From contig NC_092568.1 of assembly GCF_037975245.1 (NCBI RefSeq), forward strand, positions 9,387,501 through 9,451,500: a DNA stretch of 64,000 nucleotides, in the 5' to 3' direction. The stretch comes from Apostichopus japonicus. Taxonomy: Eukaryota > Echinodermata > Holothuroidea > Aspidochirotida > Stichopodidae. The stretch's first letter is position 1. Every line of letters begins with the position of its first letter. The notes below the pieces were generated by a model. It did not search any database, was not told where the DNA came from, and saw only the letters and a program-made list of their open reading frames with translations. The position numbers were made by a program, and so were the translations under genes. This document shows positions 34,329 through 45,995 of the stretch, piece after piece.

Positions 34329-36023
34329 GAGAACCAAAAAAGTACAGAGTTCTTAGAATAATCACTTAATGCTTGGTTAAGCATTATTATAGCTAATATT
34401 TGATAATTTCACAATCTCATCCATCCAGAGAGGAGGAAGTCCCTGCTGTAACCTAGTAGACCAGAAGAACGTGTACAAACTAGAGAATCTGCCGATTCCA
34501 AAAACTATCAAATGGTAGATTTATAAGTATATGTATAATTGAAAACTAGTCAACAAATGTGATAAATTACTATCTATGGTATATATATATTTATATATAG
34601 GAATTCATCTGCACAACAGCTATATATATACCAGTTTCTTAAAATACAAACAAATCCTATGGTACCTTGGTAGACCAATGAAATGTACACATACTACACC
34701 TGTCTCTGCCAAACTACAACACTACAAAATCTATTTTAGCTTAGGCCTAAAAAAATTCAGCCTATTTTAGAATACTGGCTATAAATGCCAATGCATAATT
34801 TTGCTGTAAGCCAGTAGGAAGAAAAATGCACTCGTGCATTTTACTGCCAACTGTGCAAAATTAACATATAATGATTGGTTTTGTAGTTATTCAAGGATAA
34901 TGCAAGATGGAATTGGACTGTTTAAGCCGGTAAAATCTTCATGCCCTGACATGTTTTTGGCGGAGTGACTAAAAATTGTGAAATTCTAGGCCTGGATCTG
35001 TAATTTAAAACTAATCAAACTACAGTGAGTAGAGTTTCTATAATTTCCGAAATAAATCAAAATTTATGATTTATAAAGCGTCTTAAAGATTCTTGTATTT
35101 GATTTTAAAACGAACAATGATTATTAATAACTATGTACTGTAGTTCATATTAACAAATTTCCATTTCCATGTAAAAATTTTGCCACTGTGATACTTTCTC
35201 ATATATATATATTAGTAATCACATAACAAACAAAAAAATTCTAAGTAATGACATTTTCAAACACATTCAACTTTTTCTGTAGAATTTAGACTAAAAGTTG
35301 ACAATAGTCAAACCAATGAACAAACATTGTTGCAAGAGTGCTACAAAAAAGTGACCTCTTGTGTAGAATTTTAATTCATATATCAGCAAGTCATGATACT
35401 ATTTCCAGTCAAAAACTTACCGATGACTGTTTTGATTAACAAGTCATAACAGAACAGCGCATATCTTAAATGTCAGCCCAGCCGGCCCAGAAGTGCAAAT
35501 AATTCACAAGCCATGCTGCAAGTTAGCATCATCAGTCTCACATAAAGACAGCATATAATCAATAACGATACGTGTAAAATTGAATTCAAACGCCAGGGGT
35601 GCAGGCTGTTTTACTTTTGTCATAATAACATTAATTTCAACATGAACCTTAGAATACTGTAGTTATAAAGGCTTACATCAAGGGAATAAATTATCTAGTA
35701 TAATTGCAATTTATCAAAATGCTATGCAAACAAATGAGAAAACTGTGTACAAATGCACAATACTGTACAAACATACTATATAGCAGTTTTGTGTACAATG
35801 ATCAATCAAAGATTTATTATTTTCAGTATTTATGAGAAATAAAACTTTAAACTGCTGCGCAAAATGTGAACACTAAAATTATTCGCTGAACATGGGCCTG
35901 TATCAGTGTACATTATGAATACCAAAGATGAGCTTTCACAACCTTTAATTCTTGTAGGTCAAACTACTGTACTACAGAGACTATACACTATAGGTTAGTG
36001 TATACTGTATGACAGACTCATAC
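34329..36023. other. No gene seen
   Basis: AT-rich unique DNA with TATATATA runs at 34578 and 35204. Confidence 0.5.
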
Positions 36024-36177
36024 CTGACTACACATTCGAGATGATCGTCCTCCATTATTCCATTTCTGCTACCAGTAGTGTTGCGGCAATGATTGTTTAC
36101 GATGTCGGTATCGGCCCATATTTGCAATATCTGCGGCATTTCGGTATCGTTAAAATTTAGCCTCTTTGCAAACCGAT
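36024..36177 (-). CDS. Candidate internal exon, unidentified
   Basis: On the minus strand an acceptor (AAAAAGTTTTCAAG, ending at 36178) and a donor (GTCAG|GTATGAG, intron from 36023) enclose 154 nt with one open frame of 50 full codons. The frame starts DRFAKRLNFNDTEMPQILQI, includes a polar, acidic EDDHLE stretch and ends at VVR. It contains several CpGs, unlike its AT-rich flanks. No domain is recognised. The pyrimidine tract is short. Its strand matches SNAP-25 but it lies 13 kb upstream of that exon and cannot be tied to it. Confidence 0.3.
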
Positions 36178-36448
36178 CTTGAAAACTTTTTTTGATCAAA
36201 ACAAAAGCCACTTCTTGTCATTTGCGATGATTTATTAATCTGTTCTAAAAAAAAAGTCGAACAGGATTTGCTCTATTAAACAAGACGACTACCCTCTGAG
36301 CTCCTTGAATATATACAATATTAATCCAGCTTGCTAAACAGTGAAGGGATGTGAGGGCACTCGCTGAAGGGGGAAAGAGAAAAACAGACGTAAGCTGTTT
36401 CTATTAATATGAAAGAACGTAAATAAGCCGCTTCCCGTTTGCTCAAAC

Positions 36449-36491
36449 TACGGCTACGTCCACAAATCAAATACGGCTACGTCCACAATCT
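36449..36491. repeat. 23-bp tandem duplication
   Basis: TACGGCTACGTCCACAA occurs at 36449 and 36472. Confidence 0.85.
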
Positions 36492-36689
36492 GTAAGAGCA
36501 ACACTTACAAAGATTGTCAAGAACATTGGTCCCTGCTGGGTTTTAAACCTGGGATTTGAATCTCTGGGACAGGCAATTTATAGAAAACTGCAACTTGAAT
36601 ATGACTTCAAACAATACATGTCCCTGAAGGACTTTCACTGATTTCTACATACATACGTATGTGTGTTTGCCACAATGACATATAGGATA

Positions 36690-36810
36690 GGCCAAGAGTT
36701 GCTCTTGGACGAAAAATATACCACTGGCCAAGCTGGGAATTGAACACACTATATCACCTCTGATAGCCTTCTATATTTTAAAAGTAGGTCTATCTAATAT
36801 CTTTAAGTTA
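36690..36810 (-). mobile_element. Antisense SINE-like copy
   Basis: On the minus strand GTTCAATTCCCAGCTTGGCC resembles the B box and body of the 38.6-kb SINE (GTTCAACACCTGGCTGGCC). A sister copy lies 347 bp away at 37.05 kb. The A box is poor. Confidence 0.35.
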
Positions 36811-37036
36811 ATACTTGTATTAGTTATAAGTTACTTTACATACATTTAAGAATTTCTTCCCAGATATTAGGTTTAAGAGCAAAATTACTCATTCCAACAT
36901 TCATCTATAATAGAAGATGAGGTTAGAAGTCTAGAAAGTTACTTAAGGTACATTTGATGTATTTCTCCCAAGATGTTACATGAAACATGACTTCTTCCAA
37001 TTTTCATTTTCTAATAATAACATACATGAGTACTAA

Positions 37037-37145
37037 AGTCTAGAATTGCTCTTGGAAGAAAAATTCACCAATATAATGGCTAAGCTGGGAATTGAACATA
37101 CAATAAAAACCTCTGAAATCCTTCTATATGTAGATGTATTATAGA
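37037..37145 (-). mobile_element. Antisense SINE-like copy, sister of 36.7 kb
   Basis: GCTCTTGGAAGAAAAATTCACC, AAGCTGGGAATTGAACATAC and CCTCTGAAATCCTTCTATAT repeat the order seen at 36701-36770, offset by 347 bp. The two may be independent insertions or a local tandem duplication. Confidence 0.4.
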
Positions 37146-38594
37146 TGCTAATGTTACTCAAGAAATAAATTTACTAATGACAAGCTTTACAATTAGACTA
37201 ATGAAACAAGACTTTCACTAATTACATCCATTGATATTGCAATTTATGCTTTTTTGTTGATTATTGCTCTTATATAATGCATTTATTGGGGTTCCTTGCA
37301 TTTCATCACCAAATTTTTAATAGTTTTACTAATATTACGAAGTACAGCATGACCGACAAACTCAGGCAGCTGTATTTACGAAGCTTTAAAGTCTCAGTAC
37401 TTGTTTGCCAAATTTAAACTTTGACCTTTCCAGCTTACTGCACTAAAAGCACAGTGAAAATGACTTCATTGTATGCAATTTTCATATCAATATTCGTTAG
37501 TTTTGTTGAGTTAACTGTCGTTAAAAGTTTTGAGATGAATCAAATTTGCCAGATTTATTAACAAGTCCGTAGATTCTACAAACTTCAATCAAAATTTGCA
37601 AGCCCTGCCCAACAGATCATGCGCCAATCAACTCTCTCTTCTTTGTTTCATGATCATTAGGCCTAGGGCTACTTTCACTTTCGTGGCTAGCCTGTCATAG
37701 GTCCTTTTTTTTTCGTCTTTTTCCTATGTTACCGATGTAGCTTGCAAAATTATGTGATTTCCTTCCATTGCAATGAAGAAACCGGTGTTCTTAGATGTTT
37801 CCTCCATGGAATTGTAAATAGTGAACGATACGAGTATAGGACTGCGTTAAAATCTTGATCGGGCCACATGTTTAAACTATTTTGTTTATATTTGTGTAAA
37901 GAACATGCTGACATATGGGTGGTCACAGTGATTTTACAGTTCGCACCATAAGGGCAAACATTTTGGCATAAAAATTAAATGCCACCTGTAGTTGCCTTTA
38001 AATTTTTAACCATAAGTAACTTGCTCAAAGATTCCTAGAGTTATATCCTGACAGTTCTAATATTCCCCATTATTGCCATACATTGCAAGACAAATTTAAA
38101 TGAAATGTTTCTGTCATTAAATATGCAAACATATTTTAAGAAAACATTTCAAATCCTTTCTTGGCAACTTCTTGACAGAGCTAAAATGACAAGTCATAAC
38201 TTTTGTGAGCACCATTGTGTTCATTCTGTTTCCACATGTGGTAAAATGCCAACTGACTGATCGATGCAACCTTTTTCTGCACTTATATGGCATTGAGAGA
38301 TACTTCTGTTTACACAATCCCTTCATTTACATACTGTCCCTTTAATCAGGAAAACACCTCAGTGACTAAAACCCTTTCTGAAAATAAACAAAAGAGGGAA
38401 AATGTCAACATTTGTTTCTCTCTAGTATATCTGGGGGGCAATACAGATAATTGCCAATAAGTCAATTCCAGATTTATTTTCCTACATTATGGAGGAGAAA
38501 TCCAATTTGTTGAATGAGAAGTAGAAACTTAGCCATGACTTGGAATCTACAGAGGCACTGCTTAGCTTCTAATTAAAGCTTTACTACAGCTTTG
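37146..38594. other. No gene seen
   Basis: AT-rich. CTGTCCCTTTAATCAGG at 38334 reads TTAAAGGGACAG on the minus strand, like a TTAA-type transposon end, without a partner. Confidence 0.4.
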
Positions 38595-38775
38595 TACCAG
38601 TTCTAATGGTCGAGTGGATTTCTGGTGGCAGTGTTAGAAGCAATGAAAGAACTACAAGCTGGGAGGATGTGGGTTCAACACCTGGCTGGCCAAAGTATGA
38701 GATGGCTAGTTCATGCAGGAGAAATCCACAGTCTCGCCCTATCTGAAATGGTCTTCCAAATAAAAAAAAACCTCC
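38595..38775 (+). mobile_element. tRNA-derived SINE with A and B boxes
   Basis: The A box TGGTCGAGTGG (38607-38617) and B box GGTTCAACACC (38672-38682) both match the RNA polymerase III consensus. The body continues CTGGCTGGCCAAAGTATGA and reaches an A-rich stretch at about 38757-38775. The 65-bp spacing is wider than in most tRNAs, as expected for a diverged SINE head. Confidence 0.5.
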
Positions 38776-38993
38776 AAAATGAGCTAAAAAAGCATAAATT
38801 GGAAGGCAACCTCACGTCAATTGTATGTTACTAGCCATTCACTCCACTACTCCAACAAGCATGTGTCGATATGCTTAATATAGCGTTGTAAAAATAACTG
38901 CCTTCCAGGCCGACAGCATACAAAACATACGTACGCAGTCACTCTCTGCTATATAGTAACAAGTACAGTAAGCACTATTAACTGAAAGCTTAC

Positions 38994-39071
38994 TTATCTC
39001 AGTCAAAATCCCCCCAATTATGTTAGAGAATTTCTTCCTGCCCTCAGCCAAGGTGAGAAGTGTAACCTGAT
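38994..39071 (-). CDS. Candidate small exon (78 nt), unidentified
   Basis: The minus-strand acceptor ATCGACTATAG ends at 39072 and the donor GTAAGC starts at 38993. The 78-nt segment is in phase 1 at both ends, so it could be skipped without shifting a frame. It reads QVTLLTLAEGRKKFSNIIGG then ILTEI, an amphipathic-looking peptide. The acceptor pyrimidine tract is weak and no family is recognised. Confidence 0.25.
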
Positions 39072-42071
39072 CTATAGTCGATACAGAACGGTGGATTGAC
39101 ATAAAGACTTTCAATAAAAAAAACTAAAAAATAGAAGGAAAAAAAGAGAAGAAGATATTCACAGAAAAAAAGGTGCCACTTGGCATTGCATTATTTACAG
39201 TCTGTGAGGTGTCTCAATGACGTCATTTGATCAGAGGATTCGAATATACAGTTGCCCGGTGAAGCAATTCCTGATGCCTCCTACAATAAAGAAATGCTCT
39301 ACAAAAGTATAGGGAAGTTTTCAGGATGAGCAACAGCTAAGGAAAATGTCCGCAAGTTTTTCTTACGCTCGAGATATCTTTATAATGATTGTAGAGTTAA
39401 GCACTATACAGCCAGAAGGCAAAAGTGCCTGATCATTCTTCTGTGGATTTATTAGGCTTTATTTGGAATGACTTATATTGCAATAAATGTTTAATCAGTT
39501 AAATGGTAAAATTTAATTGTAGGACTACAACCAACGAGGACAAATCTTTATGAGCATTTTTTTTTCTCTTCAGAAAATGTTATTTTATGTTACCTGCAGT
39601 TTTGAATCCACAAAGTATATAATACACTTACTTGTGGTAATGATTGAGGGTCCCACGATTATTCATAAATGTTTTTAAATAATAACAATTTAACCTCTCA
39701 AATAGACAACCCAGAGGGGTAAGGGGTCTTGTAGTTTATTCATAAACTTGATAGTGGAATTTAGGGAATATATTAATAGGAAGGTGAGAAATTTGGTGAT
39801 TTCAAAGTTTCTGGTGTTATGATCATTTATGCTAACTACGTATGCAAATATGCAGATTAGGCAACCATGCTTTTGGGAGGGAGAGAGGAAGGGCAGGGGC
39901 ATGGTATGCCCATAACAATACAACCATTGTTTGTTTCTTTCCAATTAGCTGGAAAGATGACCTATTCAAGAGATCTTTCAAATGATACAATTGTTTTTTA
40001 ATTGATGAAACTATGAAAGAGATATGAAGCATTTTTTTTTTTTTTTTAAATAATAAATTTTACTCAAGAAGAAAACCTCAGGCTTCCTATGAAATATCCT
40101 AATACAGACCAGCAATGTATTAATATGATTCCATCCAGTGACTCATTAGCATGGAGAGAAATTAGGAAACTGAGTGTGCTAATACACTTTAAAAGTTAAT
40201 ATCACACGGCCTCACCACATCCTCTCTGTTTGATAGTTACATTTTTAGTCAAGAACAATTCTGAGAAGTTATGACATATATGTACATGTCCGCAACACAA
40301 AATCCAACCAAGTAAATTTGTACCCCTCGTTCTGCACCTCTTCTTTCCCTCGTTTGCCTCCCCCAATTCCATCTTGCTTAGTTTTAATGATTCAGACTCC
40401 TTTTGCAACTTCTGACGTCTAACTTTTAACACTCGATGACAATCACTCCGATTTTCCCATTAAATTTTCCCAATGACTGTCAGATTAGCGTACATGGATT
40501 ATTAATAAAGCAGCGACTCCCTATAAGCATCGAGTGTGTCACCCGACGAGCAAAGAGTTTGAGTTGACCGTTGCTTGTGTTTGACTAAAATAATATCAGA
40601 GCTGTGTATCACGCTGAAGTGGGCTTTTTTGGGCAATTGCTATCGATTCTAATGGAACTACAGTACATCAAACATAGTACTGTTTTAAATGTGACATGGG
40701 CATTTAATCTGATTAATTAAAATTCATTACTCCCTTCTACAATCTCACATCAATAAATGACCACAGCCATTTCCTTCATTATATATGATGGTCAAAACTA
40801 TTCTAAATCATTTCAAAATGTTTAAGTACCCATCTGGATTCTGAATTAGTAGAAATCAAAAAGTAACCTCAATTAAACAAATTACACTTGTCAGTACCCG
40901 CATCTATAGACTAAAATTGCATTTTTGACCAGAGGACAAAACCATTTCGGTAAGGTCATGGCAAACACTTTTCATATAACCAGGGGCTCTAAAGGTACAG
41001 TAGATCGTGTTCACGGCAGGCTTTTAAAGGATTCAAAAGGTTTTTATTTGAAGCTTCGGTCTTGAAATTTGTTTACAGAGAGCATTTACATTAAGGAGTA
41101 CATAGCGACAATCGTGTGGGCAAGGTTAATACACTGAAGCAGAATGTAACTCAATAAATATTTAAATAAGTCACGTATGAATGTTCAGAACCGGTAAAGA
41201 GAGACCTCAGCAGTTTAGTAATTGTGTCTACATAGAAAATAATTTATCAATCTCCTCTGCCCCCCACACCCCCCCCCCCTCCAGGATAAACATGTCCAAC
41301 CTTTTTTGTTGAAGACTATTGAACATCTCCTTGGTGAATGATTGATATTCCTTGACCATGTTTTACTTGATCAACAAAACATTTGTTACATTTCATTCCA
41401 TTTGATTTTGGATTCTCAATTACCCTGCTGTATGCACCTGACACTCAACCCACCTAACATCTACTTAATATAAGTTTCTCACATTTCATGACTAACATAA
41501 TGTTTGGTGATGAATCATTTCAATGACACTACTATGCCCTTGAGAACTGCAAAAAAATAAAATAATAATAATCAACTTTCAGCAGTCTGTTGAAATGAGT
41601 AAAGAATATACTTTACTTACCTCTCCCACTCCTCTCTCCCCCCCACTTGATCCCACCTGCCCACATATTTTGCAGAAAACTATCGAACCATCTTCTTTAG
41701 ATTACTTCCACACACTTCTTGACCAGCACTTTTCTTTTTATGTGACATAACACTCCATAGCAATTACACTGTCCTATGACAACTGACTGCATATGGATAG
41801 GACTTAAGTGGGTTTGCAATTGGGGGTGTCTCTTAGATGAACATAAGGTATTGAAACGTGGTAAGAAAAATTCAATGTTTTCTACCGATGCATACATAGG
41901 CCTATATATGCAACCTAACGTCAGAATTAACAACATGAAATGGTTGAAAACAATGTTCTTTAGAGGAATTTTAAAATGTTCAGGGTATCATTTCTCTTAA
42001 ATTGGTAGGCCATTTTAGAAAAAAAACACGAAAACAAAGCACACCAAAATGCTGTTTGGCCACACGTTTCA
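39072..42071. other. No gene seen
   Basis: AT-rich with a T15 run near 40033, a C11 tract at 41269-41279 and C-rich sequence at 41625-41650. The charged 76-codon minus frame at 40202-40432 has no splice support. Confidence 0.45.
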
Positions 42072-42107
42072 TTTCGACAGGTAAGTGAGAAGTGAAGTAA
42101 ATATAAT
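42072..42107 (+). mobile_element. Right-end fragment of foldback family F1
   Basis: GACAGGTAAGTGAGAAGTGAAGTAAATATA matches the family right end. A possible left end (ACTTTACTTACCTCTCCCAC) lies near 41610, which would make a longer copy of about 500 bp, but that pairing is weak. Confidence 0.45.
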
Positions 42108-42967
42108 GTATGTATACTCTGCAGGGTAAAGTGGATGGATCAAATTTTATGATACAGCAGTTTTGTGAGGGTTCTACTCATTCCTTTACAAACTACTACA
42201 TATGGTCCCTGTGTACATAGACTGTCAGATTCATCTTAGCACCTACACTGTACAGATCAGTGTGCCCATTTTTGCATAGCATTTTGCTATGCGATAGCAT
42301 ATACCAGATTCACAAACATGTTTTTGCTGCCGAACACTTTTTCATTGTTCTCTTACAGTAAAGAACATGATACACCAATGTCTCATAGAAGAAAAATAAG
42401 AAAATTTTTCAATCTTTCATTACCCTCATAAATTGAGATGAAACTTGGCTAGGCAAGCAAATTGCTTACATTACAGTGTGATTTTAGTATCGAATGGCAT
42501 AAAAAATGTTTTAAAACACCTCATCTTAAAATGCTCTTTTCATAATGGCCTATCTTATAGTGCTGGGATGAAATGATGGTTATTACATGTATTAGCTTGC
42601 TAAGCCTGCTCTGCTCTTGAAATTATTTCTAAAATTATGGGCTAACCGATTGGAGTGACTTATTTGAAAGGATAATTCCCGTTACAGCAGCTGTTTGGAA
42701 TAATTTTCAACAAGATTAGATATTAAAATTCCATAACATTACAGTTTATTAGCTTGAATAGTAAATAAGACAAAGAAAATACCGACCACCTCCCACTTCC
42801 CTATGGGTAATTTTTTTTCCGTTTTATACAAAGAAATGAAAATAAGAATATTTTCAAAACATAACCTATAACATACCCAAAATAATCCACTGTGTAGATC
42901 TCCTACTTGCTGCTAGATATGAACCAAGTGTTTGAAATTAAAATTACTACTAATATAGAGAAAAACT

Positions 42968-43005
42968 TAAATGCTGGCATGGAATGCTGAAATGCTGGCA
43001 TGGAA
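42968..43005. repeat. 20-bp tandem duplication
   Basis: AAATGCTGGCATGGA is repeated at about 20-bp spacing, followed by an A12 run and GCATGGA. Confidence 0.8.
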
Positions 43006-44974
43006 AAAAAAAAAAGCATGGAACTGACATGGAATTTAATAGACTCTCTACATAAAAACTCCTTTCCATTTATGATATCCATTTTGGGTTTTAATAAAGT
43101 AGCCTACCAAAATTAAAGATGGTATCTTAGTAACAGACCAATAAAGACACATTCAAATGTTCACCAATATATGACCAATTTATTAATAAAATAAAAAAAT
43201 GCAAAATATTACACAGGGAAAAATTTATGGCAGGGAGGAAGAGGATCTACTGCTTAATGAGGTACAAAGATCATCATCTGTTTTAAATTGTTTAAATAAA
43301 ATTATTTTAGAGGTAGTAAATATTTATTTTTAAAGCATTAATCGGGCAATGACTCATCTACAAGAATCATATCATTAAGATGCATACCGACAGCTAATAG
43401 TGTCAACAGAAACAGGAATGTTTATCAATCGAATGCTACATTTCAACAACAAAAAAAGGAAAAATTTCAAAAGAGGAAACTTAATTTGTTTGGCATCGGA
43501 AATTCCAAAAGCGGTCTTATAATTTCTAATTTTGTTCTAATCAAGTGTTTATGCTAGTACATTGGAAAATATCAATTTTCTGAGCTATTGTACATTAGAT
43601 TTTATGACTCAATGCAGAAAAGAAAAAAAGGCCAAGCTAAAGGTATATATTGGAAATTTGGAAATCAAAATCTAAATCCTGCTTCAAAGTACAAACACAA
43701 ATTACACATATATATTTGAGACAGTAATTAATTTAATAATATATTATTATATGAATTGCTCATTTCAGCAGCATTAATTTTTTATTTTTTTGGAGGGGGG
43801 GGGGTTTGGTTTTGTATGTTTGCTGTTTTCTTTTTTCTTACAGACAGCACACCATGAAGATTAAAACTAGTAGTAACAACGGTTATTCGTTACCACTGTG
43901 ATAATTCTAACTACTTGTTTTTCACTCAATTGAACAGAAATTTAAGCCTGCACATGAAAGGTTTTATACACCCAAGACAAACAGTTCTTACAAGGCTAGT
44001 CACCCCCAACCTCAAGCAATTTTGGGTGAAAAAAAAATGTTTTACCTTCCATGAGATGTTCCAAGCATTTAGAAAGGTAGCTATTGGCTATGAATTCCCT
44101 CCCAATTTTCACAGCTGACTTCACTAATAATTTATCCTACTATGTAGTGTTCTGAATCTGTGCATATCTATGTACGTACATCTAGCATATCCTTTACATC
44201 TTTAATGTAATACAATAGATGGTTCTGGGTAGATTTTAGAGTTCATGAATGCTGAATGGAGACAGGAAAGAGAGAGGAGCCACTCTGCATATATTCTATG
44301 CGAGTAATGTAATACAATAACACATGGTTGCATGTACTGTATGTTCTCTACAGGAATGGAACACTCTCACGCAATGCGTGCTTCGTATAGAGCTGTACGT
44401 GTCATGACGTGCAATAGAACACGACGGCGGCGACGACATTTCTCTACGTTACAGACCTGTAATTTTAAAAATATGGACGGTACAAGACAGTGTAATTGCT
44501 AGAATTTTGAGAAACTATTTTAATGCTAGTCAATGAATCAAAGATTGATGAAGGGCTTCTCTTTACAAATCATTATTACAAGAAGACATAAAGGACAACA
44601 CCTTTTAGCACTTTCAATACTTTTAATGATCTAAAAGCAAGATTAATCAAAAGGTTAAACAAAAGGTGAAACAAAGTTTAACAAAATACTGCCAGATTTT
44701 CTGTCATCTAGTACTTCATCATGAATTCATAAATAAGCAAAAACATTTAAATTTGCCATCAATGTTGTCAAAATATTATCTCACTCCAGACAGACCTGTG
44801 CTAATTCTTTCCTAATCCTAAATTTCATGAGAGGTGATGCATTGAAACTCCCCTTCCCCACCCCCACCCCCCCAAAAAAAATGACTTTAGATTTATTTTT
44901 TTAATTCTTGTGGGTGAATATGTATAGGATCACTATATGTATGTTACTGGGACACGTAATTATTGTCCCACTAA
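43006..44974. other. No gene seen
   Basis: AT-rich with a G10 tract at 43795-43804. A strong acceptor-like TTTCTTTTTTCTTACAG at 43825-43841 is followed by only 18 open codons. GACGGCGGCGACGACA at 44420-44440 is a short GC-rich patch. GGAGACAGGAAAGAGAGAGG at 44259 is a faint match to foldback family F1. Confidence 0.4.
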
Positions 44975-45130
44975 TAGTAATAATGAGACTTAAAAAGCGC
45001 CAAATCAGTAGACAAAAGTCACTGCTCAAGGCGCTTTACAAAGAAAGCAGATTAATTTAGAAAAGAACAAGTGAAAAGATGGGTCTTAAGTAGACTTTTG
45101 AATGTAGGAACATAAATAGCACTCAGTCCA
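44975..45130 (-). mobile_element. L2-like LINE 3' tail
   Basis: Minus strand: FKSLLKTHLFTCSFLN, then TTTGTAAAGCGCCTTGAGCA and TTGGCGCTTTTTAAG, ending in ATTATTACTATTA. Same architecture as the 26.6-kb tail, so it is the C-terminal end and 3' terminus of a severely 5'-truncated copy. Confidence 0.65.
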
Positions 45131-45875
45131 ACAGAAATGATAACTGCAAGTTAAAGAATATGGTGAACTTTATTAAACGTGATGAAAGGTCATTGTTGTA
45201 CATTCATCCTTTCAGACGAGAATATCTCATCGATATCTAGAAAGTCAAAAGAAGAGCAAAAGAGGCATCTTCAAGTTTTCAGTTTTCAGCTAACCTACCG
45301 AGTTTAACTCTCAGTGTCTCTGCAATTGATTTTTGGACAATTTTGAGGGGACTCCAGGTTTCGTTCTTTCCAATTTATTTTGTTTTCCAGCTGCAAATAA
45401 TTGAGTTACATTCTGTCAAGAGCAATGGCATATATATACTATAACTAGCATTCAAAATAATGTGTACTTCTCCCCCCTCTCCCCTATAGATGTGCTAATT
45501 ATAAAAATAGTGATGACACACATAGCAATGACACAATGGCTTGTTTCCATGGTTTCAAACTCAGAGGAACCTTGGGCGTATTTGTAATAATTGCTTGGCA
45601 CAATCTTACACAAGGGAGAAATAATCCCATGCATTGATTTACACCTGCATCCGCACCCCTCACCTCCACTCTATCCTCCGTCTTCCGTCCTCTGCCCTCT
45701 GCCAACTTCCATAACTTACCATATATTGTCTCACCCATTCCTTCCCCTCTTCCCACACACATCCTTCCTTCCCCCTACCATACACCCCCTCCCTATACCC
45801 CATCCTCACCCCACACCCACTTTCCCATGCCGTCTACCTAGTTTTTATATTCTATCATCGGTTATATTTTTGCAG
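45131..45875. other. No gene seen; C/T low-complexity tract
   Basis: Positions 45640-45830 are almost only C and T with some A (CCCCTCACCTCCACTC), which inflates open frames on both strands. Confidence 0.6.
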
Positions 45876-45995
45876 CGATTCACGCAGACCCTAAATAATT
45901 CATCAACGTTCAAGAATCTCCCGACCAATGGCGCAATTAATATCGAGGATACGCAGTCTGGCATTCGACTCTCCTATGGGTTTCACTATACATGA
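45876..45995 (+). CDS. Candidate 3'-terminal coding exon, unidentified
   Basis: A strong acceptor (GGTTATATTTTTGCAG, ending at 45875) is followed in phase 0 by 39 codons and TGA (45993-45995). The peptide starts RFTQTLNNSSTFKNLPTNGA and ends SYGFHYT. Base composition changes here from a C/T-only tract (45640-45830) to balanced sequence with CpGs. No domain and no clear polyadenylation signal nearby. The longer open frame that runs through the C/T tract upstream is an artefact of low complexity. Confidence 0.25.
   Translation, partial: RFTQTLNNSSTFKNLPTNGAINIEDTQSGIRLSYGFHYT

Noticed and set aside
40202-40432. Charged, coiled-coil-like minus ORF
   Set aside because: Only about 30 residues are charged-rich. 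No splice sites or homologous motif.
45591-45875. N-terminal part of the 134-codon plus ORF and the antisense 87-codon ORF
   Set aside because: Both run through an almost pure C/T tract (P, H, S or G, R rich). Only the part after the TTTTTGCAG acceptor is kept as a weak exon candidate.
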